Positions 35,364-45,518 of a DNA stretch of 64,000 nt are shown piece by piece. The DNA is from an uncultured Chryseobacterium sp. (GTDB lineage Bacteria > Bacteroidota > Bacteroidia > Flavobacteriales > Weeksellaceae). How positions within the stretch are numbered: position 1 is the first letter of the stretch; the number at the start of each line of letters is the position of its first letter. The notes beneath the pieces were generated by a model that was not told where the DNA came from, searched no databases, and worked only from the letters and a program-made list of their open reading frames with translations. The stretch lies in the NCBI GenBank assembly GCA_913778085.1, contig CAJYXJ010000068.1, positions 29,927-93,926 of the forward strand, read 5' to 3'. Both the position numbers and the translations under genes were made by a program.

Positions 35364-37820
35364 ATGACAAAATTTTCAGTCTTACTATTTTTATTTTTTA
35401 CCACATTATTTTTCGGACAAAGCCAGCTGAAAGTTTTCAGCAAAGCCGATAAAAAACCTGTTCCCAATGCAGCAGTATACTGCGAGGATGAACTCCTTGG
35501 AAAAACAGATCTCAGCGGAAATATTTCCTTTAAAACAAAATGCAGAAAAGTGGAGATCCTGGCCGATAATTTTCATGATGTTACGGCAGATGTGAAAAAA
35601 TCCATGGAAGTTTTCATGCTGCCGTTATCGGAAAAGATGGGAAATATCGATAAGATCATTATTCAGGATAAAAGTGATCCGAGGGCGTTGAGGATTCTGG
35701 ATGAGCTTAATAAAAAAGCTAAGGAAAATTCACCGAAATCATTAGACTCGTATACTTTTAAATCATACGCTAAATTTTCCATCGATGTGGATAAAGATTC
35801 TGTAGATACTTACAAAAATTTCCTGGCGGTAAGAAAAGATTCCCTATCAAAAGTCGACAAGAAGGATGTAAAGCAGACTAAAAAAGATAAAAAAGATTCT
35901 CTTACAGCCGAGGATTTCATCCAGGCTTCGGCAGAAGGCCAGATGTTTCTTTGGGAAAAGGCGGCCGAATACAAATATTCCAAGAGCTTCGGTGAAAAAA
36001 CCAACATTATCGACAACAGGATGTCGGGCTTTAAAAATCCGATTTACGAAGCGCTGGCGATCAATATCTCCAATCTCGACCGTATCCCAAGGCAGTTGAG
36101 ACCAGAAAACAGGAAGCTTTTTAATTTTTACCTGTCCGATACCTTACAGATAGACGGAAGAAAAACCTACGTCATCAAATTCAAGGAAATCACCGACAAA
36201 AAAAAGCAGAATCCAAGGAAGTTTAACGGAAAAATATATGTGGATTCCGAAACCTACGCGTTGAAAAAGTTTGAAAGTGCCAGCAAGAAGAAAAATGAAG
36301 GAGAAATCGTTTCCGTGTGGAGACCCATCGGTGGAAAATGGTTCCTCGATCATGAAGACATCCGCGTTAGAATGGGAAGCCAGAGTTTCGACACCTCCAA
36401 AAAAGACAGCCTGAAACCCGGTGAAAAAGCAAAATATAATCAGAGGGAATTCGGAAACTATCTCTATGTTAAAAACCGTTTTTTCGGCTTTGAGCTGAAC
36501 AAAGAACAAAAAGCTTCAGATTTCAAAGGCTATTCGCTGGAAGTAAAGAATTCCGACGGCAGTCTTCTGGATCAGTACAGAACCGACAGCCTAACCGCAC
36601 GGGAAAGCGCAACCTACACCAAAATCGACAGCTTTGTACAGAAGCATGATTTTGAAAAAAAGCTCAATACTTTAACCCAGCTGATGCGCGGAAATCTTCG
36701 CTATAAAATCATCGATTTCGATATTACGAAACTTTTCAGCTACGACCAGCACCAGGGATTACGCTTAGGCGCAGGAATTAAGCTGAATGAAAAATTTAAC
36801 AAGACCTTTTCACCGGACGGGTATTTCGGATACGGATTTAAAGACCACCGTTGGAAATATGGTCTCGGACTGGATGTAAAATTATCACAGAAAAGGACAT
36901 CCATATTCCGTGTTGAGTACGTCGACGATGTTTTCGCAGCAGGAAGATTCAGCAATACGATGTGGGATATGATGATGAAAATTCCGGACCTTAACCTTGA
37001 TCTTCACAATGCTACCTTTTACAGAAATCAAAAATGGGGTGCGTCATTCCTGTACGATATTTCCAATTCGTTAAGCATGAAAATCGCGCTGAACAAAGAA
37101 AAGCAACAGGCACTTTTCGATTACCGGTACAAGGATCTCGGAAATGCCTTCGACAATACCAGCGCCGCATTATCCCTGAAATTTTCTCCGAATGATAAGA
37201 ACATCATGACGCCGAGTGGAAAATACACGTATGAAAAAGGCTATCCACAGGTGTTTGTCAATTATGAAAAAGGATTCCGCACCTTGGGCGGAGAACTGGA
37301 TTACCACAGGCTGGATGCTTTAATCATCCATCAGTTCAGATCAAAACTGGGCTATACCAACATCAAGCTTTTCGGAGGAATCTCTTCAGGAGATGCGCCG
37401 ATCTGGAAAAACTTTGAAATTGCCGGACAAAGGGATCTGAATTCTGATAAATGGACCTCTGTTATCAGTACCCCTTCCAACCTCGGGTTTGCAACCATGC
37501 CTTCCGGAATGTTTTTCGCTGATAAATTTGCAGCCTTTAAAGTCTCGCAATACCTGCCGTTCCGTTTTAAAACCCTAGGACAAAGGTACTCCAATATCGA
37601 ACTTGAATATCAGGGAGCCATTGGAAATATGAAAAACAGGGAAGATCATCAGTTCCGGTTCCAGGTGCTGGATCATTATTACCAGGAAGCGGGCGTTATG
37701 TGGAACCGGTTTCTGGGAAGCCGTTACAGTGTCGGGTTTTCCTACCGTTTGGGGTACTACCAGACCTCGGAGTTTAAAGATAATTTCGGAATTAAGGTTA
37801 AGCTTAACCTCCTGAATTAA
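35364..37820 (+). CDS. DUF5686 outer-membrane protein with N-terminal carboxypeptidase-like domain (copy 1)
   Basis: 818 residues. A signal peptide (ends FFGQSQ) is followed by a carboxypeptidase-regulatory-like beta domain (about 20-85: KKPVPNAAVYCEDELLGKTD). The DUF5686 region follows, with characteristic segments DPRALRILDELNKKAKENSPKS and NIIDNRMSGFKNPIYEALA. The C-terminal half is a beta-barrel (many strands such as GYGFKDHRWKYGLGLDVKL) ending in KVKLNLLN. The family is an outer-membrane barrel of unknown role related to TonB-independent transport or assembly. A shorter paralogue lies at 42731. Confidence 0.88.
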   Translation: MTKFSVLLFLFFTTLFFGQSQLKVFSKADKKPVPNAAVYCEDELLGKTDLSGNISFKTKCRKVEILADNFHDVTADVKKSMEVFMLPLSEKMGNIDKIIIQDKSDPRALRILDELNKKAKENSPKSLDSYTFKSYAKFSIDVDKDSVDTYKNFLAVRKDSLSKVDKKDVKQTKKDKKDSLTAEDFIQASAEGQMFLWEKAAEYKYSKSFGEKTNIIDNRMSGFKNPIYEALAINISNLDRIPRQLRPENRKLFNFYLSDTLQIDGRKTYVIKFKEITDKKKQNPRKFNGKIYVDSETYALKKFESASKKKNEGEIVSVWRPIGGKWFLDHEDIRVRMGSQSFDTSKKDSLKPGEKAKYNQREFGNYLYVKNRFFGFELNKEQKASDFKGYSLEVKNSDGSLLDQYRTDSLTARESATYTKIDSFVQKHDFEKKLNTLTQLMRGNLRYKIIDFDITKLFSYDQHQGLRLGAGIKLNEKFNKTFSPDGYFGYGFKDHRWKYGLGLDVKLSQKRTSIFRVEYVDDVFAAGRFSNTMWDMMMKIPDLNLDLHNATFYRNQKWGASFLYDISNSLSMKIALNKEKQQALFDYRYKDLGNAFDNTSAALSLKFSPNDKNIMTPSGKYTYEKGYPQVFVNYEKGFRTLGGELDYHRLDALIIHQFRSKLGYTNIKLFGGISSGDAPIWKNFEIAGQRDLNSDKWTSVISTPSNLGFATMPSGMFFADKFAAFKVSQYLPFRFKTLGQRYSNIELEYQGAIGNMKNREDHQFRFQVLDHYYQEAGVMWNRFLGSRYSVGFSYRLGYYQTSEFKDNFGIKVKLNLLN

Positions 37821-37859
37821 AAATATATTTTTATTGATGACCAATTATTATTTCAACAC

Positions 37860-37889
37860 GAGCGGGCTTTGGTCCGCTCTCTTTTTTCT
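37860..37889 (+). terminator. Terminator of DUF5686 copy 1
   Basis: Stem gagcgg/ccgctc with loop gctttggt, followed by tcttttttc. Confidence 0.8.
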
Positions 37890-38995
37890 CCCACGGATTC
37901 CCGCATACTTTCACAGATAACAGCCCAGATTTGTGGAAATTATACCGCTATGCCATAACACCCCATTTGTCCATCCTGTAGGGATCTCAACATAGTATTA
38001 GAGAACTGCCTGGAAATATTCGTGTTTAGATTTTTTTATTTAAACCACAGATGCGCACAGATTTGCACAGATGATAGTGCAGATTTTGCGGAAATTATAC
38101 CGCTATACCATAACACTCCATTTGGCCATCCTGTAGGGATCTCAACATAGCATTAGGGAACTGCTTAGAAAGATTCGTGTTTAGATTTTTTTATTTAAAC
38201 CACAGATGCGCACAGATTTGCACAGATGATAGTGCAGATTTTGCGGAAATTATACCGCTATACACTAACATCCCGTTTGTCCATCCTGTAGGGATCTCAA
38301 CATAGTAGTAGAGCACTGCTTGGGAAGATTCGTATTTAGATTTATTTAAGTAAACCAGATGCGTAGAGATTTTCACAGATAACAACACATATTTTGCAGG
38401 AATTACACTTCTGTGCCATAACACACCCGTTTGTCCATCCCGTAGGGATCTCAATATAGTAGTAGAGAACTGCTTGGAAAGATTTGTATTTAGATTTTTT
38501 TTAAGTAAACCAGATGCGTAGAGATTTTCACAGATAACAACACATTTTGCAGGAATTACACTTCTGTGCCATAACACCTCCGTTTTTCCATCCCGTAGGG
38601 ATCTCAACATAGTATTAGAGAACTGCTTGGAAGATTCGTATTTAAATTTATTTAAGTAAACCACGGATTTTCAGATGACAGCGCAGATTTCACTGTCTAT
38701 AAACGCTTTATTAGCAAATTGATGATTCACCGATACAATAAAAATCTTTGATTTTATTTCTGATGTGATCTAAAATATTTTTAAAGTATAGAACTTAAAT
38801 CTGCCGTTTCTTATGTTAAACTCTTTATCATGTAACATTCCCGCAACAGCTACCATTATTTTGACTAATTCTAATTATTGAAACTCCCGTAACATTCCAT
38901 AAGTTTTAATAAGAAAAATTTAATTTCTTTTCCATAGCTATTAAAATTCAGTTCATACCGGAACCCTAGTTTTGCAGCATCGAAATAAAGCAATT
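37890..38995. repeat. Five-copy tandem repeat of about 155 bp
   Basis: The word gggatctcaacatag begins at 37981, 38136, 38291, 38445 (as gggatctcaatatag) and 38598. The steps are 155, 155, 154 and 153 bp. Each unit holds aaaccacagatgcgcacag..ttgcacagatgatag and attttgcggaaattataccgc, the latter with a small hairpin (gcgg/ccgc). The copies grow more divergent to the right. A long reverse frame across the array (38191-38664) is only the translation of the repeat. The last 300 bp before the PhoX-like gene hold its promoter; TAGTTTTG lies about 22 nt before ATG. Confidence 0.85.
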
Positions 38996-40474
38996 ATGAA
39001 AATCCACAAAACAATCGGCGTGCTGTTCTTAATGGCAGCGCTGTTCCAGAACTGTAATGATGAAACTACGGACAACAATGAGAATCCGGTAAACCAGAAC
39101 ATCAAAATCGAGAACTTCTCCAAAGAACCGGCCTTCGCTTACGGAATGAGCGGCTTTGAAAACCTGAACATCACAACTTTGATTTCCAGTTCCGATGTAC
39201 TTGCCGGAAGCCCAAACTTTGTTTTTGCAGGACAGCCGGACGGAATGGGCATCATGAAAGATCCGAATTCAGAAGGATACCTGATGATCACCAACCATGA
39301 AATTACAAAATCGGTTTCAAGAGTTTATTTAGATAAAACCTTCAAGCCGGTAAAAGGAGAATACATCCTGAACGGGATCGGAGGAATGACCAGGCTGTGT
39401 TCCGCAACATTGGCTACCGTAGCCGAACATGGGTTCAGCGCTTTCCTTACTGCCGGAGAATCCGGGGAAGAAAGTATGGTACATGCGATCAATCCGCTGG
39501 CGGCAGTTGCCCAGGCAGCAGACCAGTCAAGAGTGAAGCCGGCTTTAGGAAAAGCATCGATGGAAAATGCCGTTCCGCTTCCTAAAGATGTTTCCAACGG
39601 GAAAACCTACATCGTCATTGGTGAAGACCAGTCTTTCAGCTCTTCCCACCAATCGGCAGGACAGCTGATCATGTATGTTTCCGATACCCAAGGCGACTTA
39701 AACAACGGTAAACTGTATGCTTTGAAGAGAACCAACAACAATTATACGGAGACCAACATGACGAAAGGAAACCAGTATGATGTGGAGTTCGTGGAAATCT
39801 CCAATGCCAAGAACCTTACCGGAGCACAGATCAACCAGAAAAATATTGATAACAACGCGATCCGTTTCTCAAGAGTGGAAGACGTGGATTACAGAAAAGG
39901 AGCCGGGAAAGGAAGAGAAATCTATTTTACCGCTACCGGAGAATCTTCAGACGGGGTAAATCCGAAAGCAGGACTTACGATGTGGGGAAGAGTATATAAG
40001 CTTGTCTTAAATGAAAGCAACATGCTTACCGGAAAACTTGAATTGGTAGCTGAAGGAGACTCGAACCCCGGAAGCAACCTGATCAATCCGGATAACCTTT
40101 GCGTAACGGAAAATTATGTATACATCCAGGAGGACGGGGATTCTTACTATCCTGCCGCCACCCACGATTCTTACATCTGGCAGCTGAACATCAGCACCAA
40201 GCAATACAAGCCTTGGCTGAATATGAAGCACAACAGAAACGATGCTGCATGGCAGGCTGCTTACAACCAGTCCGGACAGCTTACCAAGCTTGGTTCATGG
40301 GAATTCGGAGCGATGATCGATATTTCAGACATCATCGGAGTGCCTAATACATTTGCCGTAAACATCCACTCCCACACCTGGCAGAAAGATGCGTTTGCCA
40401 ATGCAGACGGTGCCGGAGTGAATACCAACAAAGAAGGTGGGCAAACCATCATCATCAGAAACGTTCAGAAATAA
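38996..40474 (+). CDS. PhoX-like (DUF839) lipoprotein
   Basis: 492 residues from ATG 38996. The signal peptide ends in ALFQNC, so it is a lipoprotein. Segments such as GYLMITNHEITKS, TYIVIGEDQSFSSSHQ and GTDVEFVEI-like stretches, with NPDNLCVTENYVYIQEDGD, fit the six-bladed PhoX/DUF839 propeller whose acidic residues bind Ca2+ (and Fe3+ in true PhoX). It may be an alkaline phosphatase or phytase relative acting at the cell surface. A di-haem peroxidase gene follows after a terminator-like stem. Confidence 0.8.
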   Translation: MKIHKTIGVLFLMAALFQNCNDETTDNNENPVNQNIKIENFSKEPAFAYGMSGFENLNITTLISSSDVLAGSPNFVFAGQPDGMGIMKDPNSEGYLMITNHEITKSVSRVYLDKTFKPVKGEYILNGIGGMTRLCSATLATVAEHGFSAFLTAGESGEESMVHAINPLAAVAQAADQSRVKPALGKASMENAVPLPKDVSNGKTYIVIGEDQSFSSSHQSAGQLIMYVSDTQGDLNNGKLYALKRTNNNYTETNMTKGNQYDVEFVEISNAKNLTGAQINQKNIDNNAIRFSRVEDVDYRKGAGKGREIYFTATGESSDGVNPKAGLTMWGRVYKLVLNESNMLTGKLELVAEGDSNPGSNLINPDNLCVTENYVYIQEDGDSYYPAATHDSYIWQLNISTKQYKPWLNMKHNRNDAAWQAAYNQSGQLTKLGSWEFGAMIDISDIIGVPNTFAVNIHSHTWQKDAFANADGAGVNTNKEGGQTIIIRNVQK

Positions 40475-40495
40475 ATTTACTATCATTCTTAACAG

Positions 40496-40528
40496 GTATC
40501 AGTAGGAGAAATTCTACTGATACTTTTT
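40496..40528 (+). terminator. Stem-loop between the PhoX-like and peroxidase genes
   Basis: Ten-bp perfect stem gtatcagtag/ctactgatac with loop gagaaatt, then tttttca. It ends 9 bp before the peroxidase ATG, so it may terminate or attenuate read-through. Confidence 0.75.
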
Positions 40529-40536
40529 CATATCGT

Positions 40537-42348
40537 ATGAAAATCATTCTTAAATATCCTTTTACGATTTTTCTTTTCATCGTTTTTGCAGTTTTCGGGG
40601 CATTGCAGTGTACGCAGAACCAGCAGCCGTTGCAGGATGATCTTTCTGAAGTGAAGAAAGATCTTTTTAGAAACAATACCGATTTTCTGAACCGGACCAA
40701 CGAACTGATGAAAATGATATCCGGAAACCCGGACCAGGCATCGCTTCAGAGAAAATTTGAAGAACTAAGAATCTCCTATAAAAAAATGGAATGGGCGGTA
40801 GAGTATTTTCTTCCCCAGACCGCCCGTTTTATTAATGGTCCTGCCCTTCCCGAAATCGAAATGCAGGAACACACGGAAATTGAACCGGAAGGATTACAGG
40901 TCCTGGAAGAACTGTTCTACCCTTACGATCCGGCCAATAAAGAGGAGGTAATCCGCATGCTTAAAAATCTTACCAATAAAAGCAATGCCATTAAAGTGAA
41001 CTTCCAGGCCATTACCATTTCCAAAGACCAGGTATTCGATGCGTTGAGACAGGAGACTTTCAGAATTTCCAGCTTAGGGATTGCGGGATTTGACACCCCG
41101 GTTTCCGGAACATTTTTAACGGAAATTCCATATGCCCTGAATGCCGTAAAAAAAACGCTGCAGCAGATTGCTACGGAAAAGTCAAAAGAAAAAGCCTTGG
41201 CAAAGATCAGCCGCGAGATTGATTCGTCTGTTGCTTATCTGAAAAAGAATACGGATAAAAATACATTCGACTACATACACTTTATTCCTGAACATCTCAA
41301 TGCCATCACTTCCCTGATGATCGATTTCCAGAAACAGGAGGAAATTCCGGCCATAGAAGTGACGTCGGCACTGAATAAGAACGTCCGCACATTTTATTCT
41401 AAAAATGCTTTTAATCCGAATGCTTTTGTTCCCGGGAAACAGTTTGAAATGTCACCTGAAAAAATAAAACTCGGCAAACAGCTTTTTAATGATAATATTT
41501 TATCCGACAACAATTCCAGAAGCTGCGCCACCTGCCATGTTGCGGAAAAAGCATTCACCGACGGAAAGGAAAAATCCATGTCGCTCTCTGATTCTCCATT
41601 GCAGAGAAACACGCCTTCGCTGAATTATTCGGCTTTCCAGCACGGCCAGTTCTGGGATATGCGCAAGGATGACCTTGAAGGACAGAGCTCAGCGGTAATT
41701 ACGAACAAAGAAGAAATGCACGGTGATCTCAGCAAGATTATCGCGAAGATCAATACCAATCCGGAGTATCGTACTGCATTTGCAACGATTTATAAAGAAA
41801 AAAAAGCCGAAATCTGGCAGCTGCAGAATTTACTGGCGAGTTACATCCGTTCATTAGCCACTTTCAATTCGGATTTTGATGCGTATATGAGAGGAAGTAA
41901 AAAGGCCATGACCGAAAGCCAGAAAAAGGGTTTTAACCTGTTTATGGGAAAAGCGCAGTGCGCCATCTGTCATTTCTTACCGCTTTTCAACGGGACGGTC
42001 CCGCCGAATTACACCAAAACCGAACAGGAAGTCCTGGGAATTGCAGAGAATTCTTCCAACCAAATGGCAGATAAAGATCCGGGGAGAGGAAAATTCCACG
42101 AAACGGTAGCCTTTCTACAGCATTCCTTTAAAACCCCTACCCTTCGGAATATTGCCAAAACAGCACCTTATATGCACAATGGCGGTTACAAAACGTTAAA
42201 GGACGTTATGGAGTTCTACAACAAAGGCGGCGGAAAAGGATTCGGACTGAAAGCCGATAACCAGACCCTTTCCGATGCCCCGCTGAACTTATCGGAAAAA
42301 GAAATATCCGAAGTCATCGATTTTCTGAATGCACTCAACGATCATTAA
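40537..42348 (+). CDS. Di-haem cytochrome c peroxidase lipoprotein with N-terminal extension
   Basis: 603 residues. The signal ends in GALQC (Cys25), so it is a lipoprotein. Residues about 30-280 form an all-helical extension rich in Glu and Lys, not part of the usual enzyme. The peroxidase core has two haem c sites, CATCH (330-334) and CAICH (475-479), and the FKTPTLRNIAKTAPYMHNG segment typical of MauG/BCCP. Such enzymes reduce H2O2 with electrons from periplasmic donors. The neighbouring PhoX-like gene on the same strand suggests a shared surface role, unproven. Confidence 0.88.
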   Translation: MKIILKYPFTIFLFIVFAVFGALQCTQNQQPLQDDLSEVKKDLFRNNTDFLNRTNELMKMISGNPDQASLQRKFEELRISYKKMEWAVEYFLPQTARFINGPALPEIEMQEHTEIEPEGLQVLEELFYPYDPANKEEVIRMLKNLTNKSNAIKVNFQAITISKDQVFDALRQETFRISSLGIAGFDTPVSGTFLTEIPYALNAVKKTLQQIATEKSKEKALAKISREIDSSVAYLKKNTDKNTFDYIHFIPEHLNAITSLMIDFQKQEEIPAIEVTSALNKNVRTFYSKNAFNPNAFVPGKQFEMSPEKIKLGKQLFNDNILSDNNSRSCATCHVAEKAFTDGKEKSMSLSDSPLQRNTPSLNYSAFQHGQFWDMRKDDLEGQSSAVITNKEEMHGDLSKIIAKINTNPEYRTAFATIYKEKKAEIWQLQNLLASYIRSLATFNSDFDAYMRGSKKAMTESQKKGFNLFMGKAQCAICHFLPLFNGTVPPNYTKTEQEVLGIAENSSNQMADKDPGRGKFHETVAFLQHSFKTPTLRNIAKTAPYMHNGGYKTLKDVMEFYNKGGGKGFGLKADNQTLSDAPLNLSEKEISEVIDFLNALNDH

Positions 42349-42355
42349 ACCACAG

Positions 42356-42379
42356 TCCCGGAAATTCCGGGATTTTTTT
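42356..42379 (+). terminator. Terminator of the peroxidase gene
   Basis: Stem tcccgg/ccggga with loop aaatt, followed by seven T. Confidence 0.85.
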
Positions 42380-42730
42380 ACTTTACCATTGAGAAATTAA
42401 GGTATTTTTAGCTTAAAAAAAATATCGGTTGTTCAATGTCTATCGAGCTTGTCAAGCTAAATGTTTAATCGTATTAAATTGAAGAATAAACGAAGTTTAT
42501 TTTAATTCAGAAAATGAAGAGCGATCGCGGAAAACTTCTATAAACATCAGCGGCTTGTGAAATATATAAAGCATTTATTAATCTTCCCGATCTCAATGGA
42601 GTTTATAGTCCAATGAAGGTTACTGATCGTCAATTAATTCTCATTAAATAAAAATTTTGCTAACAGATTAAAACCAGACGGTAAAAACTTTTCTGTGAGG
42701 AGAAATATTATTAATTTTGAAAGGTTTTTT
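42380..42730. other. Intergenic stretch upstream of DUF5686 copy 2
   Basis: No gene seen. TAATTTTG at 42712-42719 lies 11 nt before the ATG and fits a -7 box; no TTG is well spaced. A short direct repeat of attaaattgaagaataaacgaag-like AT-rich words is present near 42475-42510. Confidence 0.5.
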
Positions 42731-44935
42731 ATGAAAAGGATTTTATTGTTTTTAGGTCTTTTACTCTGGAGTTTTGGTTTTTCACAATCGAAAGTCACCG
42801 CTATTGAAGCCGTAGTCATTAAAGACCAAAGCGATCCTAAAGCATTGGAAATTCTGAATAAGGTAAACCGGATGTTTACCGAGAATTCTCCGAAAACACT
42901 GGATTCCTATTCATACAAATCTTACGAAAAAATTTCTCTGGATATTGATGAAGACAGCATTTCGCAGTACAATAAATTTTTCGAGGAAACCGGAATGTTC
43001 CGGGAAAAACGAAGAAAAGATTCATTAAACAACATTTCCGCAAGAAAAATATTTTCCAAAAGCAAGCTGTTTCTCTGGGAAAGGGCGCAGGAATTTTTAT
43101 ACTCCAGGCAATACGGTGAAAAGATCAATATCCTGGACAACAGGATCTCCGGACTGAAGCAGCCGATCTATGAAATGATCGCCCTCCAGCAGAGCAACCG
43201 GGATAAGCTTCCCGATCAGCTAAAACAGGAAAACAGAGGATTGTACCGGTTTTTCCTCACCGATACCATTGAAATGGACGGCCGGAAAAACTTCGTCATC
43301 CGTTTCAGGGAAGTCAATTACAAAAATCCTGACAAAAAGCGGAAATATAACGGAGCCATTTATGTGGATACCGAAACCTACGGCGTAAAGAAAATCGAAA
43401 ATTTCAGCAAAAATAAAAACGACGGAATTATTACCAGCACCTGGATTTTCTTTCACAACAAATGGTTCCTCGCTCACGAGACCGTAAAGCTCAAGATGAG
43501 CAATATGAAACTGGAAGAGGAAGATCCTCAGCATTCAGATAAAAAACCGGAGTTGAAAAAGAAGCAGACTTTCGGAACTTATGCTTTGCTGACATCCCGT
43601 TACTTTGATTACAAATCCCCTGCGGAAAACAGTCCGGGGGATTTCAAAGGATATACGTTCTCCGTAAAAAATATCCGCGGAAATACACTGGACCAATACC
43701 GCACCGATCCGCTGACGGAACGCGAAAAGAATACCTATAAAACCATAGACAGCCTTGGCCGACAATACAACATCGACAGTAAAGCACAGGTATTAAGCGG
43801 TTTACTGAACGGTCAGATCCGTGTTGGCGTAGTGGATTTTGCGGTGGATGAAATCGTAAATTACAATTTATATGAAGGTTTCCGAGTTGGTCTGAAAGCC
43901 AAGCTCAATGAAAATTTCAGTCCTTATTTTTCCCCGGATTATACGTTTGCTTATGGTTTCAAAGATGATAAATGGAAGTACCGAATCGGGCTCGACATCA
44001 AAACCACTCTTGAAAAAGACTCTTATTTCAGGGTAGATTATTATGATGACGTAACCGCCTCCGGCGAGTTCTACCGCAGGCTGTGGAACTTTAAAATGCG
44101 GATGGCCAACTACGGAAACAACCTGAATAACGACCGGTATTACCATTACCGGGGTGCCTCCGTTTCTTATCTGAATGATGTTACCAACGGATTGACCCTT
44201 GTTTTCGCGGCTAGGAGAAACCTTGAAGAAGCTTTGTTCGATTACTCGTTCCGTGGAAAAGGTTCTTCATTTGAAAATTTCAACACGCTGTTTACCTTAA
44301 AATATTCTCCGAATTCCACGAATATCATGACGCCGCAGGGAAAATCGCTGATCGACCAGAAATACCCTGAGCTGTATTTCAACTATGAACAAAGCTATAA
44401 GATCTTTGGCGGAGACCTAAGTTACATGCGCTTTGATGCCCTTTTCGTCCATAATTTCAAGACGGTTTTCGGAACAACGGGATTCCGGCTTTATGGGGGA
44501 ATGGTTTTCGGAGGTGCCCCGATCTGGAAAAACTTCACCATGAACGGACTGGCTTCGCCAAGAAGGGATTTTAATTTTAACCTTACCTCTTTTCTGGGCT
44601 TTGCAACACTGGAAGGCGGAAAATATTACAATGACCGTTTTGTTGCTTACTATTTTACGCATAAACTGCCCTGGTACTTTAAAAGTTTCGGACAGAATAT
44701 TTCAAGCTTCGACTTTGTGCTGCGCGGGACCATCGGAGATATGGAGAAAGCCGAATATCACCAGTTCAGGTTCCGCCCATTGAACCATCTCTACCAGGAA
44801 GTCGGACTGGAATGGAACAATTTCCTCTCTACCTACTTCAACTTAGGATTGTTTTACAGGGTTGGCTATTATACGACTCCGAACTTCAAGCAGAACTTTG
44901 CGGTTCAGTTCAAATTAAAACTGTTGGAATTCTAA
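42731..44935 (+). CDS. DUF5686 outer-membrane protein (copy 2, without carboxypeptidase-like domain)
   Basis: 734 residues from ATG 42731 (the frame opens 12 codons earlier, before the signal peptide MKRILLFLGLLLWSFGFSQ). It aligns with the protein at 35364 from DPKALEILNKVNRMFTENSP onward, including NILDNRISGLKQPIYEMIA and a barrel ending in QFKLKLLEF. The N-terminal beta domain of copy 1 is absent. The two copies are clearly diverged paralogues, so this is an old duplication. It probably lies in the outer membrane. Confidence 0.88.
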   Translation: MKRILLFLGLLLWSFGFSQSKVTAIEAVVIKDQSDPKALEILNKVNRMFTENSPKTLDSYSYKSYEKISLDIDEDSISQYNKFFEETGMFREKRRKDSLNNISARKIFSKSKLFLWERAQEFLYSRQYGEKINILDNRISGLKQPIYEMIALQQSNRDKLPDQLKQENRGLYRFFLTDTIEMDGRKNFVIRFREVNYKNPDKKRKYNGAIYVDTETYGVKKIENFSKNKNDGIITSTWIFFHNKWFLAHETVKLKMSNMKLEEEDPQHSDKKPELKKKQTFGTYALLTSRYFDYKSPAENSPGDFKGYTFSVKNIRGNTLDQYRTDPLTEREKNTYKTIDSLGRQYNIDSKAQVLSGLLNGQIRVGVVDFAVDEIVNYNLYEGFRVGLKAKLNENFSPYFSPDYTFAYGFKDDKWKYRIGLDIKTTLEKDSYFRVDYYDDVTASGEFYRRLWNFKMRMANYGNNLNNDRYYHYRGASVSYLNDVTNGLTLVFAARRNLEEALFDYSFRGKGSSFENFNTLFTLKYSPNSTNIMTPQGKSLIDQKYPELYFNYEQSYKIFGGDLSYMRFDALFVHNFKTVFGTTGFRLYGGMVFGGAPIWKNFTMNGLASPRRDFNFNLTSFLGFATLEGGKYYNDRFVAYYFTHKLPWYFKSFGQNISSFDFVLRGTIGDMEKAEYHQFRFRPLNHLYQEVGLEWNNFLSTYFNLGLFYRVGYYTTPNFKQNFAVQFKLKLLEF

Positions 44936-45008
44936 ATCAACCATCTTAAAGAATTACGGACAGATTTTCTTTATAAATTAAAAAGAATAAATAAATACCA
45001 GAAATACA

Positions 45009-45245
45009 ATGCAGAAAATAGAAATAAAAGCTGACCAGTTTTTTGAATTACTAAAATTGAAAGACACATCGATGTGGGAAATTTTCGCTCAGATGATCGA
45101 CGGCAATGAAAAGGAAATCATCTTCCTGGATCATGATAACAAAATCCTTTTCAACTACATCCTGCCTTCCAACCCGGAAAAACTGGAAGAAGACCGGAAA
45201 GTGTTCTCAAAACAGTTTGCGGATAAGCTGGCTAATTTGAATTAA
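45009..45245 (+). CDS. Hypothetical soluble protein, 78 aa
   Basis: Not recognised. 78 residues, no signal peptide, acidic and helical (FFELLKLKDTSMWEIFAQM ... EKLEEDRKVFSKQF). It follows the DUF5686 gene by 73 bp and has its own terminator at 45250. Composition and codon use fit a real gene. Confidence 0.68.
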   Translation: MQKIEIKADQFFELLKLKDTSMWEIFAQMIDGNEKEIIFLDHDNKILFNYILPSNPEKLEEDRKVFSKQFADKLANLN

Positions 45246-45249
45246 TATA

Positions 45250-45275
45250 AAGTTGAGTTTTTGCTCAACTTTTTG
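45250..45275 (+). terminator. Terminator after the 78-aa gene
   Basis: Stem aagttgag/ctcaactt with loop tttttg, followed by tttgttt. Confidence 0.85.
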
Positions 45276-45518
45276 TTTCTGTAACAGGTAGCGCTTTTAG
45301 AACCTCTGTCGAAAAATTAAAAAAGTTTTTCATTAAAACAGATTTTTCTATTTATTTTTTCAACTAAAAACAAATACTTCATTAATAAATTGATTATCAA
45401 TTATTTAAAATGATTAAATATAAAGAAAACCCGACAGAATTTGTCTAATTTTCTTTACATTAGTTTTATCATTAGCTTACTACGTTTGTAAAAGTTTAAT
45501 CAATTAAATTTTTTACAA

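Noticed and set aside
38191-38664. 157-codon reverse frame across the 155-bp repeats
   Set aside because: It is a translation of the tandem repeat: the same segment recurs with the repeat period, and there is no start context or family.
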